From positions 303,953-367,952 of the forward strand of contig JXTB01000033.1 in NCBI GenBank assembly GCA_002914805.1: a stretch of DNA of 64,000 nucleotides. The letters are read 5' to 3'. The notes beneath the pieces are model-generated. The model had not been told where the DNA came from and searched no databases. It worked only from the letters and a program-made list of their open reading frames with translations. This document shows, piece by piece, positions 33,820 through 45,194 of the stretch. A program made the translations under genes and the position numbers. Numbering within the stretch: the stretch's first letter is position 1; the number at the start of each line of letters is the position of its first letter. This DNA is from Parasponia andersonii (taxonomy: Eukaryota > Streptophyta > Magnoliopsida > Rosales > Cannabaceae).

Positions 33820-36800
33820 GCCTAGTGTCATCATCCGAGAGTTTTAATGCCAATAATGACTGTGCGATATTGAGACTTCTTAAGTTCCAGTTAGCCTTCT
33901 ACCTATCCCTATACCACAGGTCATTTTTTTGCGCTTTTAGGTGTGCATATTCTAAGCCACACACCTATAAGAATGACTCCCGTTGAGTCTTGCTTGCAAG
34001 TAACTATGATGGCTTCTATGTGCTAAGGCTTTTGCCGGACTACTCACCCAGTTCATAGGTTCCTAACATGCCATCGAGGTTCATACCATATGCCCTCTCG
34101 TCTCAGGCTATTCATATCTTGGTGGCATGTGTCACTAGGTAACGAGACCAAGTCAGCACCCCGTCTCATCTAATAAAGTCCTACCAATACCTTTCAGATA
34201 GCTCCCATGACACTAAGGGTGTTCTCATACCCATAAGCTAATCATCGTAGCAACAAGCCCACTAGAGTACTGACAAGTGCCTACGATTTCTTTGTGGCTT
34301 TACAACCTTATATGCAACCTTCTTGTGTGGGAGCATCATGCTGCCCACTAGTTTCCCATTTACTGCTGAGGCTAGTGTGAGGTCTATCAGTGACCAACAT
34401 GCGTTGAAGCATGTGTGGTCTTGGCATACCACCCATCCTCTAGTTGTCCCACTCCATAAGTGGCTCGTCCAAGGCCAACTTGTATTGAGCTTACATGATC
34501 TTGGTGCACCATGCATCCTCGGTCTCCCATGAGTGGCCTTCTTGTGACCATCGCATGTTGAGACATGTGAGGTCTAGGAGCCCCACATATCCTCTAAAAA
34601 GCTCAGTTCACGAACCGTGCTTATAGCATAGCGGCCCGCAAGTCGAACACACCACTGAACCTCTGGTGTAGAGACTATGTGCAATACTGGGTAGCTGGTA
34701 CTGTCTACGAGTCTCTCCTACTCATGAAGACACCAAGGATCCCCTCGTGGTTCCTTAGTGCCCGTCTCTACAAGTACTCTCTATGTGCTAGTAGGTAGCT
34801 CACTTAACCAACGGTGCCGACTATGGCTGGGGATGGTGGAGAGCCAATATCATATACTCCCCTAAAGAGCATTTTGAGCTTTTGGACTATTTTTCTAAGG
34901 AAACATGATTTTTGTCCAAAAAGTATAAAGCCTAACAAATAATTTTCTTTAGGATATCAACTAAATAGTCACATATCTGTGATCTTCTCATCGAGAAGAT
35001 TGGTTCCTTTCGATCAAACAAATTATCAAACACAAGACGAACAAGTTAGAAAATTCTAACTATGTCCCGAAAATCCACATAAGTGACTGTAGGCAAACTC
35101 CTATGGGTAAATCCTATGGCTAGTTTCCTAGGGTCACTCTTATCATGGACGAACCTTCCTGCGGCACGTTACATCCTCCCCCACTTTATCCAGTCAATGC
35201 TCTCATTGATGATCCTCCGCTCTATATCCTTATTAGCTCAAAGCTCAAGGGTAACACGCTCTCCACCATGGCTTCGTCTGAACTTACTGTATGTACTTAT
35301 CCTACTATCTTAGTAAATGCACCATCTAGTAATGATAAATGCTTGTCCACTCTTAGACTATGATCTGAGACCCCATAACATACTGCTCACTTAAATTCAA
35401 TCCAGGTAGAGTACCCTTGCACCCATAACTTGGCTGAGTTGTACTCTTTTGAGTTCTACCTGATGTCCCACAAATCATGAAGCAACCCATCTTCTGACCT
35501 TGATCCTAAAGCCTTCACATACATGATCCTTGCTTTCCTGCCAAATCTAATGTTTACTCCCTCGATCGGAACTTAGATGTACCTTCGCAAGATATGGCTC
35601 ACGAGCCAATTGTTCTCACGGTATCCATAATGAGTCTCATCTGAAACTCAGTTTGGTGCTTATTTGAGCACCAACTGTAAGTCATCTCTATGGCAAACCA
35701 TCACTCTGATGACTCGTGGATGTAACCTGTTTCGTTGCAAGTGTGCTCCTCTTCCAAATGGCGTGTCTCTCAAGACGTGGCTCTCAAGCTACCGCACTGT
35801 TAATGTGGCACCTTATGTATTCCATGCACTTATGATGGCGTCGTGAAGAATTTCTTCCAGTGTACCCTTCGGCATACCATCTACCAACGGCTTCTTGCAA
35901 GTAGCATCACCCAACTTCACAAGATACATTGGATTACACCTTTGAGTGTTTCCAAGTTGTGGCCAATGATCCTCTCATCATTCATAATCACAGTGGGATC
36001 TCATCCCACAAACTTGTCCTTTGGATCGCAAGATCCTTATGCCAATGTCTAATATAATGCCCCAAGTTCTGTCTCATCTATTGTTGTCTTCCCTCTGGTC
36101 GACTTGTTCTCTTGCGACCAACTTTGCTGCACTATGTCTTCTTTCAACGAAGGACTTCTTGAAATTGTCCCAACTTGATGCACCGATTGACATATATTTC
36201 AGAATCATTCAGCTTCCAAGTCTTATACACTGTAGCTTCCTGATACTTCAATAACATGCTCAAGTAGGATCCCTTACTTTAGTTTGGGAACAACTTCTCC
36301 ATCTTGATGTATACCTCTCAAGTTATAGCTCGCAAGCTAGTCGTTCTTTTAGTAGCACCTCAGTTTGTCTCTCGAATGTTATTGTTTCAGTCCCTCTATC
36401 ATGCTAACTTTCACCCCCTCTAATATACCGATATTGTCTTAGTACCTGAGTCTCGACGGCCTTCACCCTAGACAATCATCTTATGGTTCGCTGACATTGC
36501 CTTAGTCCTTTTAAGTCCTTCACATCAAGGTAACTATCCAGGTCTTAGTTCCTTAGTCTTTAATGACTTCTATACTAAACAACCGATGATTCTTAGTACT
36601 CTCAACTACTGGTGTGACCCTCTAGCCCCCATTTGTATCGTAGCATAACCATCTCTTTAGTCGTGAGTAGATTGATTATGTTGACAGCCTCAATCTCCCT
36701 CAATAATATGACCCCAATAGTAATATGACCCCAATAGCTCCCGTGATGTCTCTTCAAGTATGAACCCCCCTAAGGTGCTTTAGTGTTACTTGTGTCCTTA

Positions 36801-36900
36801 GAACAAATCTGTGAGCAAACACTTTTACTAAACAACATATCCAAGCTACACATTTCGGGCTAAATTAGTCTCTTATAATGTCTACACTTCCAACAACGAT
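33820..36900 (-). mobile_element. Decayed non-coding retroelement relic, probably LTR type
   Basis: This stretch is clearly GC-richer than its neighbours but has no long ORF. On the minus strand a polypurine tract (GTGGGGGAGGA) at about 35183-35174 is followed directly by TGTAACGTGCC, a typical internal/3' LTR junction, with the LTR running to lower coordinates from 35173. No gag, protease, RT or integrase motif could be read in 35174-36900, only a short gag-like string (SSWDNFKKSFVERRH) near 36150-36200. Two parts of the relic, about 35571-35650 and 36303-36380, resemble each other. A large non-autonomous element is possible; old decay is the alternative. Confidence 0.4.
34398..34600. repeat. 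Three diverged tandem units of about 78 bases
   Basis: Units begin GACCAACATGCGTTGA, GGCCAACTTGTATTGA and GACCATCGCATGTTGA, and each then has a (G/A)CATG-G(A/T)-(G)GTCT-like core and a CATCCTC or ATATCCTC motif. They lie within the inferred LTR of the relic. Confidence 0.65.
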
Positions 36901-37283
36901 GCCCTCTAACATTCGTAGCTTCTATCTGACCTTAATCGAGCCAAACATGGCCTTAATCTCAATGTATTTTACTTTTTCGGATGTAAACTTCGCACAAAAT
37001 TTAACTCTTGTCCAGGTCAAGAGCAACATTTAATGAATTAACAATGTCTGTTTTCAAATGATAAAAACCTTTATACATGATAACATAAACTTACAAACTC
37101 CAATCATGTATGTACTCCATAATTCTAATGGTTTCTCAAGAAGAATATGCAGTTTTAGGACACACATACTTGTGGCCCTGCTACATAAAATAAAAACCCA
37201 AAATTGGTTATTAAGGAAATATTAGAGATTAAAAAAAACACAAATTAATCAAGCCTTATATGAAGAAAGAGATATAATACAAA
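36901..37283. other. Intergenic DNA downstream of the BLT-like gene
   Basis: AT-rich; contains part of the 3' flank of the gene at 37318-38466. Nothing else is identified. Confidence 0.5.
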
Positions 37284-37337
37284 GAAAAATTCATGAACAT
37301 CTTGAACTCAGAAAAATTCATGAACATCTTGAACTCA
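37284..37337. repeat. 27-base tandem duplication covering the stop codon of the BLT-like gene
   Basis: GAAAAATTCATGAACATCTT begins at 37284 and again at 37311, each copy ending GAACTCA. The right copy contains the last codons and the TGA of the gene on the minus strand; the left copy lies in the 3' UTR. Confidence 0.85.
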
Positions 37338-38466
37338 TAACAATACTATTAGATCCAATGGGACTTTTTTGCTTAAGCAGAATCCTCAGCTGAGCCTTTT
37401 GACACTCCAACTTGGTACCCCATTGCCGATTTTTTGATCCAATTGCTCGAACCACTCTTGGAAACTCAACGAACCCTTTAATTCCTCTCTTTATATGAGG
37501 ATTCTCAGTCTCAGGTGAGGTTAATTTTCGTTGAAAAATTGGTAATGATGATGATGATGAAGAAAAACCAGAATTATTATTCATATTCTCACTTAAGACT
37601 GACCTTGTAGACATATCTGATACAAAATCATGCTCTTCATTAATAGTACAAGCGGACGACTTTTCGTGACCAAAAACTGACATCGAGGACTCTATTGAAT
37701 CGACCCGATTGAAATTATCACTCTTGCTACCTGTTTTTTCCTTCTCACCCAATACCAACTGTCTAAATTTTCCCGAGAAACTAACAGAAACTTTGGTGGG
37801 ATTCTCAGCATGATTGCTAACTCTTCTAGACCCTGCCTCAAACTCCAAAAGCTTCTCTTCAAGAAAAATCTTGGCCTCGGCTAGCTTCATCTGAACCCTC
37901 TCTTCCCTCAAAACCTCGGACATTCTCATCATCTTCCTCTCCTCCTCCATCTCCCTCTTCATCCTCGTAATCTCGGACTTGTCGAACGAAATCTCATTGG
38001 CCAGCTCTTCACACATTTTCTCCATGGCCTCTCTGCCCTTCCTTTCCTCGGTCAACTCTTTGACCAGCCTCTTGTTCATTATCTCCAGCTTCTTACGTGC
38101 CCTGCGCTCGTACTCGAGCTCGGTCTTCAAATCGGCGATCTGGGCTCGGGCCAGGTCGAACTCCGACTCCATTACGGGCCGGAAGAAGGTCAGATCCCAG
38201 AACGAAGCGGCTAGCTTTCGGGCCGAGAGAGGGAGGTGAAGGCACTGAAGGTTCTTGCCGTTTGCACCAGCACTAGTACTACTGCTCTGGCACTGGTGTT
38301 GTTTTTGGAGCGTTTGATTATGGTGATGATGATCATGATGGTGGTGATGATGATGGTGGCTGTGATGAGAATTATAAAAAGGGTTTTCGTATAGTTTCCA
38401 GCTTGGGCTAGTGGTTTCGTTTCTGGGGTTTTCTGGGCTAGTACTACTGATGGTCATCATATTCAT
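37318..38466 (-). CDS. Coiled-coil protein, BRANCHLESS TRICHOME-like
   Basis: A single exon encodes 382 residues from the ATG at 38466. The N-terminus (PSWKLYENPFYNS) is followed by a long His-rich run and a Ser-rich patch. The segment LPLSARKLAASFWDLTFFRP precedes a strongly charged coiled coil (about residues 100-210: ESEFDLARAQIADLKTELEY, RARKKLEIMNKRLVKEL, EERKMMRMSEVLREERVQMK). The C-terminal part has NPHIKRGIKGFVEFPR and KLECQKAQLRILLKQK, motifs shared with the plant family that includes BRANCHLESS TRICHOME, which controls trichome branching and interacts with STICHEL. Family membership is fairly clear; that this is the BLT orthologue is inferred. A pyrimidine-rich leader (about 38465-38510) lies just upstream. 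The stop region is duplicated in the 3' UTR. Confidence 0.85.
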   Translation of the reverse strand: MNMMTISSTSPENPRNETTSPSWKLYENPFYNSHHSHHHHHHHHDHHHHNQTLQKQHQCQSSSTSAGANGKNLQCLHLPLSARKLAASFWDLTFFRPVMESEFDLARAQIADLKTELEYERRARKKLEIMNKRLVKELTEERKGREAMEKMCEELANEISFDKSEITRMKREMEEERKMMRMSEVLREERVQMKLAEAKIFLEEKLLEFEAGSRRVSNHAENPTKVSVSFSGKFRQLVLGEKEKTGSKSDNFNRVDSIESSMSVFGHEKSSACTINEEHDFVSDMSTRSVLSENMNNNSGFSSSSSSLPIFQRKLTSPETENPHIKRGIKGFVEFPRVVRAIGSKNRQWGTKLECQKAQLRILLKQKSPIGSNSIVMSSRCS

Positions 38467-39756
38467 CTTCTCTTCCTCCGGATCTCTCTCTACCTTTCTT
38501 TCTCTCTATATGACCTGTTCTTTTCTTTGTGTATTAACTTTTTTATTTTTTCTTTTCCAGGAAAGCAATTTGGGGTAGGCCCAATTGACCCTGGAAAAAA
38601 ACTCGAGCTTTAGAAATAGATGATATGTGGATTGCAAAAGTGAAAAAGAAGATAAATTCACATGGCACCTCATCCTTATTATTAATACCATTGTGGAGTG
38701 GAGGTGAGGTGACCTTTGTGTTTTTGACTTAAGGAGTTTTCTTTTTTCTCTTGTTGGGTTTCTTTATGAATGTGTCCTGTTTTTATTTATATCTCTTAAC
38801 CGGCCATTGCTCTATTATATTAGGTGCATGGGAGGGAGAAGAGGCCCCAGTATGCCAGCCAACATCACTGTCCCTTTGCTCAACACAATTTAAGTCACTT
38901 CTAAGTGACAAAATATGTTTGTTTCGTAAGTCACATTCCACTAGAGCAAGGGAGTCTTAAGACTCCTCACGTGATTCTACCATGGATTTGTTCATAGCAA
39001 AACTCATATTTATGTTAAACGAATCACCGCATAGTTTAGGGGAGTTACTCAGGCTTGTTTACTGGAACAATTTGAGTTCCACTTCGGTACGATTATTTTG
39101 ACCGATTATTTTCAGGCATGGTTCATTTTTCTCAAAATTTTCTAGTGACATACTCTTTATTCAATGGGGGACAATTTAAGTCAAAAAGGCAAAAGCAAAT
39201 TTATTTTTTATTTTAAGCATCTTATGATGAAGCCTTAAACCCTCTTGCTTTTAAGAATCAAAGCTACTTATGATACCATATGATAATAATTTTTTAGGGA
39301 GAAAAAGGACTGTTATCTTTTCACTCCTAAGAATTTCTAGAAATGGTGGCAATAACTTCTTTACTTTTCCCAACTGAGCTAACACTCTAGTCTAATAAAT
39401 AAGTTTGGCCCACAAAATTAACCATCTACCCAAGTCCCAATTTCTTGTCCAGGCGAGGGGACCTCTCTCTGGCAACGGAAATCAATTTTTATCTTTGGAG
39501 TTTGACAGATTGACATGCAAATGGGTGCTAAGATATAGTGAACACTAAAAGCATCTCAATTAACAACTAACCCAATCCAATAGCAAATGGTATTATGATT
39601 TTTTATCATCCAATGAGAAGATTGTTATAACAAGATCGGACCTGATCATGCATGCTTTAACTATAGCATCAATGGCATAATCTTGATATTCTGTTTGCCT
39701 CTTTGGCTTTCTTCTCACAAATTCCAAGCCTAAATCGTTGGAAGCTTTGTGCATTA
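38467..39756. other. Promoter and intergenic DNA upstream of the BLT-like gene
   Basis: The first 50 bases are CT-rich on the plus strand (GA-rich leader of the gene). Further out no gene or repeat with clear ends is seen. Confidence 0.5.
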
Positions 39757-39763
39757 TTATCTA

Positions 39764-39806
<43 letters not shown>
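39757..39806. repeat. (TA)n microsatellite
   Basis: An uninterrupted TA run of about 40 bases, with a few variant repeats before it, 35 bases left of the Tat insertion. Confidence 0.95.
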
Positions 39807-39808
<2 letters not shown>

Positions 39809-39840
39809 GAATAGTACTATATCTTTGTTGTTGATCATAC

Positions 39841-40461
39841 TGATGTGCGATCTAAAAACTAGATGATGGTCAATGCAAAAAGGGAAAAGTTAGCAACCAA
39901 GAGGACGTGACAGGTCGCATGAGTGAGTTAGATAAGACCTCTTCCGAGTAAGTCGAATGCGACCTCCCTCCGAATAAAGTGCGACATTTTCTGAACAAGT
40001 TAAGTACGACCAGAACGAAAAGGAAACTAGACCGAGCTTCGTTAAACAGGTAATCTACAAAGAAAGGGAAATAAAAGATTCTCTTTCAAGATCGACCAGT
40101 CGTTTTATTTAAGTTATTACCCAGTTATATTGTTATTCAAATTGTATTTTCTGATTATATACTTTCCCATTTGTACAATTAGGAAACATTGAATTACTTT
40201 CACCTATATAAGGGGAAGATTAATGTTGCCGGGAGGGCTCTAGAGGAAAAAAAACTAAACTTAAAGACTCACTTTCTCTGTACTCTCTTATAATCTTCTA
40301 GAAAATAGTAAACAGTAGTGGACATAGGCTTATCTTTTTTGGAGCTGAACCACTATAAAATTCTTGTCTCTTTTACATGCTTTGATTGATCAACCCTTTA
40401 CACACACAAGCTACATCTTGCAATTTCTTAAATTTATTGTTGTCAAAACCTCCATCAACCA
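39841..40461 (+). repeat. 5' LTR of the second Tat element
   Basis: Starts TGATGTGCGATC and ends CCTCCATCAACCA. U3 holds several copies of a GTGCGACCT-type motif (about 39930-40015). The promoter box TATATAA is at 40205-40211. The start of the 3' LTR (TGTTGTGCGG) shows this end has mutated. Confidence 0.92.
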
Positions 40462-40479
40462 TTGGCACTAGAAGGAGGG
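40462..40479 (+). other. Primer-binding site of the second Tat element
   Basis: TTGGCACTAGAAGGAGGG follows the LTR directly. The third element has TTGCCGCTAGAAGGAGGG at the same place, so the original was probably TTGGCGCTAGAAGGAGGG, ending in the usual tRNA 3' complement. Confidence 0.7.
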
Positions 40480-40521
40480 CTATTCCGACAGAAAAGTTTG
40501 TCAATTCTGCTTCTTTCAATA

Positions 40522-42302
40522 ATGGCAAACACTAGAAACACTACCAGAAATACCGGAACTAGCCAAAATCATCCCCAAAGTACTGCTGTTGCACGGGTAG
40601 ATCCTGCTCAAGATCAGCCTGCTGTGACCGCATCGGAAAATATTATCCAGAGACAAGATCATATGGAGGAAGCACTGGTGAACCTTCAGCAAATTACAAG
40701 TCAGATTAATGACTCTTTACGACGACTTACTGAGGTACAGATACTAACTCCACCATAGCATGAACGTCTCAGATAACGTCCTGCTTAACAACCTGAGAAA
40801 GGAATTCAGATCCTAGAGACAGGGAGCCGTGACCAGTATAAAGCCAGACAGGAGCGTCATGGAGATCGCACTTCTAAAGGAAAAGGTAAGGTTACAGACT
40901 TGCCTCTGGAATCTGGAACTGAAAGTTCAAGCATAAATCGTAATCTTCGACAACCTTCTTGGAGAGCGACCATCAGTTGTGATGGTCTAAACAACGAGCA
41001 AAAACGATAATCGAGGAGTGTCTTTGAAAGGATTAGTAGGGAATCTCGACAGAATCCTACTGACCTAAGATAATATCTAGAATAACAACGAAGTCAAGAA
41101 CAATCCACATCACATCTCAACAACCGAAGTCGATCTTGTCGCACTATTTCAATGGAAACCCCATAAAGGTCGCAGCAGATCCTGCCTGACCAATCTGTTT
41201 TAAATCGCGATAACAACTAAGGGCCACCCCTACCACTAGCAAAAGATAATATTCTCCCTCTCCCTCGGAATGTCGACGTTCACAATTTGAGGATCGCATT
41301 AGATACACTTGCCGGCTAGGACGATGAGCTCGCTAATGGGTATCGTCAATCGCCATTTAGCGAGGAGGTTCGAGCTGCTGCTTTACCTGTTAGATTCAAA
41401 CTTCTCACCATAAATACTTGCGATGGGAAAACTGATCTATAGGATCATATGGATCACTTCAACGACCTGATGGAACTACATCGTGTCGATGATCTCACAC
41501 GTTGCAGGTGTTTTGCTGTAACTCTCATATGACCAGTAAAGAAATGGTTCCGAGGACTCAAGTCTGGCTCAATCTTATCCTGGCAATAACTCCAGACTAT
41601 ATTCTTGAGGCAATTCCAGGCTGTGAAGAATTTCAGTATTCCACTGGTCGGTCTGTCTGCTATTCGACAAGGTCCGGAGGAAATTCTACGATCTTACCTA
41701 TATCACTTTACCTCAGAATTAGAAAAGGTCAACAACCCACCTGAAGGAGATGTTTTAACTCTAATAATGGCTGGGGTGTGACCAGAAACTAAACTCTAGG
41801 AAGATTTACTTGAGGAGAATGCAGAACTCTTGAAGACTTCTATCATAGAGTTGGTCAGCATCTTAGGGTAGAATCTTCACACGAAAATCTTCGTAAGGTC
41901 ACAAAAAAAGGAAGGAAGGACACTGCTAAAGATGCGACCACAAATAACAACAATAATAAAAGGTCGAGTAAAATGAGTAATGAACAAACAACTGAAAAGC
42001 AGCCCCAACAGAAAAAGCAGGAGGTTCCAATGAGGTCCAACAACTATTCTGAACTGAACACACTCATAGATCATATTTATGTGGTCACCAGCCAGCAGGA
42101 GAGGTATTGTCAACTGGAACCGATGAAAAGAGATAGAGCGAGGCGCGACCCCAACAAGTTCTGCCAGTATCACAATGACATTGGACACGATACCAATAAT
42201 TGCTTTGCTTTAAAAGATGAAATCGAAAGAATAATTAAAGAAGGGCGGCTGCGGCAGTACACTAAACTGAATAATGAAAGGCGAGAAGATGACCGACAGT
42301 GA
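40522..42302 (+). pseudogene. gag of the second Tat element, broken
   Basis: The frame opens with MANTRNTTRNTGTSQN at 40522 and is lost at a TAG at 40756-40758. Later fragments across frames show gag core motifs (VKKWFRGLKSGSI, IRQGPEETLRSYLYHF) near 41530-41720. The last part, 41973-42302, has YCQYHNDIGHDTNNC, a zinc-knuckle-like motif, then GRLRQYTKLN. Stops such as GGA to TGA occur in the core. Confidence 0.85.
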
Positions 42303-42474
42303 CCTCTAGAAATTCAATGCGAGGTGCGAACTATTTTTGGAGGCCCATACATTGGTGGAAACTCGAAGAAAGCGCAAGATAGGTACGCACGAGAAGCACG
42401 ATAGTAACCATTAACTAATGTCCTGCATCTCGAGCAGCGACCACGAAAGCTTCAACGGGTACCGGATATGGATA

Positions 42475-42640
42475 TTACCTTCACGGAGCAAGATGCCAGG
42501 GAGGTCCATTACCCGCACAATGATGCGTTGGTCATAAAGATCAACTATGGAAGCACACATCTATGGCGAGTATTGGTTGATAATGACAGCGCTGTCAACA
42601 TCCTGTACTATCCTAGGGTTTCGATGGTAATGACCTAATT
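42475..42640 (+). pseudogene. Protease remnant with altered active site
   Basis: ALVIKINYGSTHLWRVLVDN is followed by DSAVNILYYP. The family normally has LVD-GS-VNIL; the Gly after the D-N pair is replaced by Asp here (DNDS). The fold continues weakly into the next ORF. Confidence 0.75.
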
Positions 42641-42983
42641 CTTAGCTGTGGATTACCCCTCTGCATTTAATGCTGTATCAGGAAGACCGACACTGAGGGA
42701 ACTTCAAGCAGTAACTTCGATCTATCATCTCGCTATGAAATTCCCAACTCAACAACGAGTAGGCGAGGTACGTGGCAACCAATATGATGCGAGGACTTGT
42801 TATAATAACTCAATAAAGCTCGCAACAAAAGATATGACAGCTCGCACAATGATGGTCCAGCTATAAGGAGAAGCATCAAGGAAAGCATCAGAAGCGTCGG
42901 GTGAAGCGTCATGCGGTACGTCAATCGATGACCTCGACCCTCGAGAAATTGATGGTGAGGTCAAAACTGGACCTATAGAAGAC

Positions 42984-43931
42984 TTGGAAGATTTGCCAAT
43001 CGATAGGTCTTCGAAGGTTCTTAAAATCGGAGCGAAGCTTCAAGAACCCGTACGAGCTTCATTAATCGCTTTTCTGAAATCAAACCTGGATATTTTTGCA
43101 TGGCAACATTCGGATATGGTGAGGAATGATCCGAATATCATGTGTCACTGCCTCAATATAGATACGATGAAGAAGCCTGTGCGGCCAAAAAGAAGAGCCA
43201 TGAATTCAGAATATTACGTCGCATTGAAAGAAGAGGTAGAGAAGCTTCTCGAGATTGGATTCATTAGGGAATCTTTCTATCCAAACTGGCTTAAAAACCC
43301 AGTTTTAGTAAAGAAACCCAACGGGAAGTGGAGAACTTGCATCGATTTCACCGACCTCAATAAAGCATGCCTGAAGGATAGTTTTTCCCTTCCGAGGATC
43401 GACCAATTCATAGATGCGACGTCGGGATATGAACTGTTAAGCTTTATGGACGCAAATTCTTGATATAATTAAATCCCTATGTACGAGCCTGATGAAGAGC
43501 ATACTTCATTCATCACTGATTGAGGGTTGTACTATTACAAGAAGATACCTTTTGGACTCATTAACGTAGGAGCGACTTATCAGCGTCTTGTCAATATGAT
43601 GTTTGCAAAGCAAATTGGCAAGACAATGGAAGTATATGTTGATGACATATTGGTAAAATCGAAGGGAGCTGAAGATCACATCAAGCATCTTGATGAGATG
43701 TTCAACATTCTTCGAAAATATCAGATGAGGCTAAACCCCCTGAAGTGCGCATTCGGGGTAGGATCTAGAAAATTCCTGGGGTTTATGGTCAACCAGCGAG
43801 AAATCGAAGCTAATCCCCAGAAGATACAAGCACTAATCAATATGCAATTCCCCCCGCAAACCCAAAGACGTTCAAAGCCTAGCGGGAAGAGTGGCTGCAT
43901 TAAGTCGATTTGTATCCAGGTCAACAGATAA
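42984..43931 (+). pseudogene. Reverse transcriptase of the second Tat element
   Basis: Motifs in order: IAFLKSNLDIFAWQHSDM, EEVEKLLEIGFIRES, NKACLKDSFSLPRIDQ, LSFMDANS, then two nearby stops in place of the usual SGYNQI motif, another stop before GLYYYKKIPFGL, then ATYQRL and the intact catalytic YVDDILVKSK. The region ends with MRLNPLKCAFGVGSRKFLG. Three nonsense changes are within about 80 bases (43460-43525). Confidence 0.9.
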
Positions 43932-45194
43932 GTGTCAACCATTCTTCAAAGTACTAAAGGGTTCGAAGAGGTTCAAGTGGACGGAAGAATGCGAGCAGGC
44001 ATTTTGAGAATTGAAAGCACACTTAGGTTCTTCTCCACTCTTGTCGAAGCCAAACCCGGGGGAAGAATTGTATTCATACCTCGCTGTTTCCAAATATGTG
44101 ACAAGTGCTGCGTTAATTTGAGAAGAAGAAAAGACACAGCAACCAGTATATTACATAAGTAAAAGATTGCTCGATCCTGAAGCAAGATATCCGGAGATGG
44201 AGAAGTTGGCATTAGTACTTATCATCGCATCCAGGAAGTTTCGACTTTATTTTCATGTGCACTCCATTAAAGTTTTCACGAATTTTCCGTTAAAGCAGGT
44301 TTTGCAAAAACCTAAAGCTTTAGGACGACTACTTAAGTGGGCAATTGAGTTGAGTCAGTTTGACATCAATTTTCAACCCCGCACTGCGATAAAGGGCAAG
44401 CTCTCGCAGATTTCATTGCAGAATTCACATATGATGTCAATGTTCCCATAGAAGTAATCAAAAAACCTACTACAGATTTATCAAAATTGTGGAAACTTTA
44501 CGTTGATGGATCGTCGAATAAGAATGGAGCCAGTGCGGGCTTAGTGCTAATCAGTCCTGAAGGGCATAATATTTATTGTGCACTTCGCTTCCAATTTTCA
44601 GCATCAAATAATGAGGTAGAATATGAAGCACTGATTATTGGGCTAAAGCTCGCGCGAGAAATGAAGGTCGAAATGATTAAGGTATACAGCGATTCCTAGC
44701 TGGTCGTTTGTCAAATAATCGACGATTATCAAGCAAGAGGAGAAAAAATAATGGCTTATTTAAAGGAGGTACGAAGACTCTTCTCGACATTTACTACCTA
44801 TAACATTCAACTTCTTCCTTGCATTAAAAATACTCGGGCAGATGCTCTAGCTAAGCTTGCTTCAACAAAAGATGTCGAATTACTAAAGCTGGTCCCTGTC
44901 GAAGTTCTTGCAAAAACAAGTATCGAAGTAGAGCCCCAAATAGCCATGCCAGTTGACAAGAAACTATCATGGATGGATCCTATAATGGAGTATATACAAA
45001 ATGGTGACCTCTCCAAAAACAAATACGATACAAAACGACTTCGAATGAAGGCAGCTCGCTACGTCATCTATGACAAGAAGTTTTATCGAAGAAGTTTTAG
45101 TTCGCCGTTGTTATTATGTGTCGATGAAGAAAAAACACACTACATTATGAGGGAAATTCACAAAGGAATATGTGGAAACTATTCTGGGGGGTAG
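43932..45194 (+). pseudogene. RNase H and second (archaeal-type) RNase H
   Basis: After a frameshift the first RNase H reads KRLLDPEARYPEMEKLALVL and HSIKVFTNFPLKQVL, where an Asp usual in VVTDFPL is Asn. The second RNase H starts LWKLYVDGSSNKNGAS at about 44487, with SNNEVEYEALIIGLKLA and YSDS followed by a stop, then a linker TRADALAKLAS. The stretch ends before the integrase zinc site. It would degrade RNA of the RNA-DNA hybrid in an active element. Confidence 0.85.

Noticed and set aside
33820-36254. Set of plus-strand open frames of 60-84 codons
   Set aside because: They overlap in different frames and show no conserved motifs; the region is better explained as a decayed repeat.
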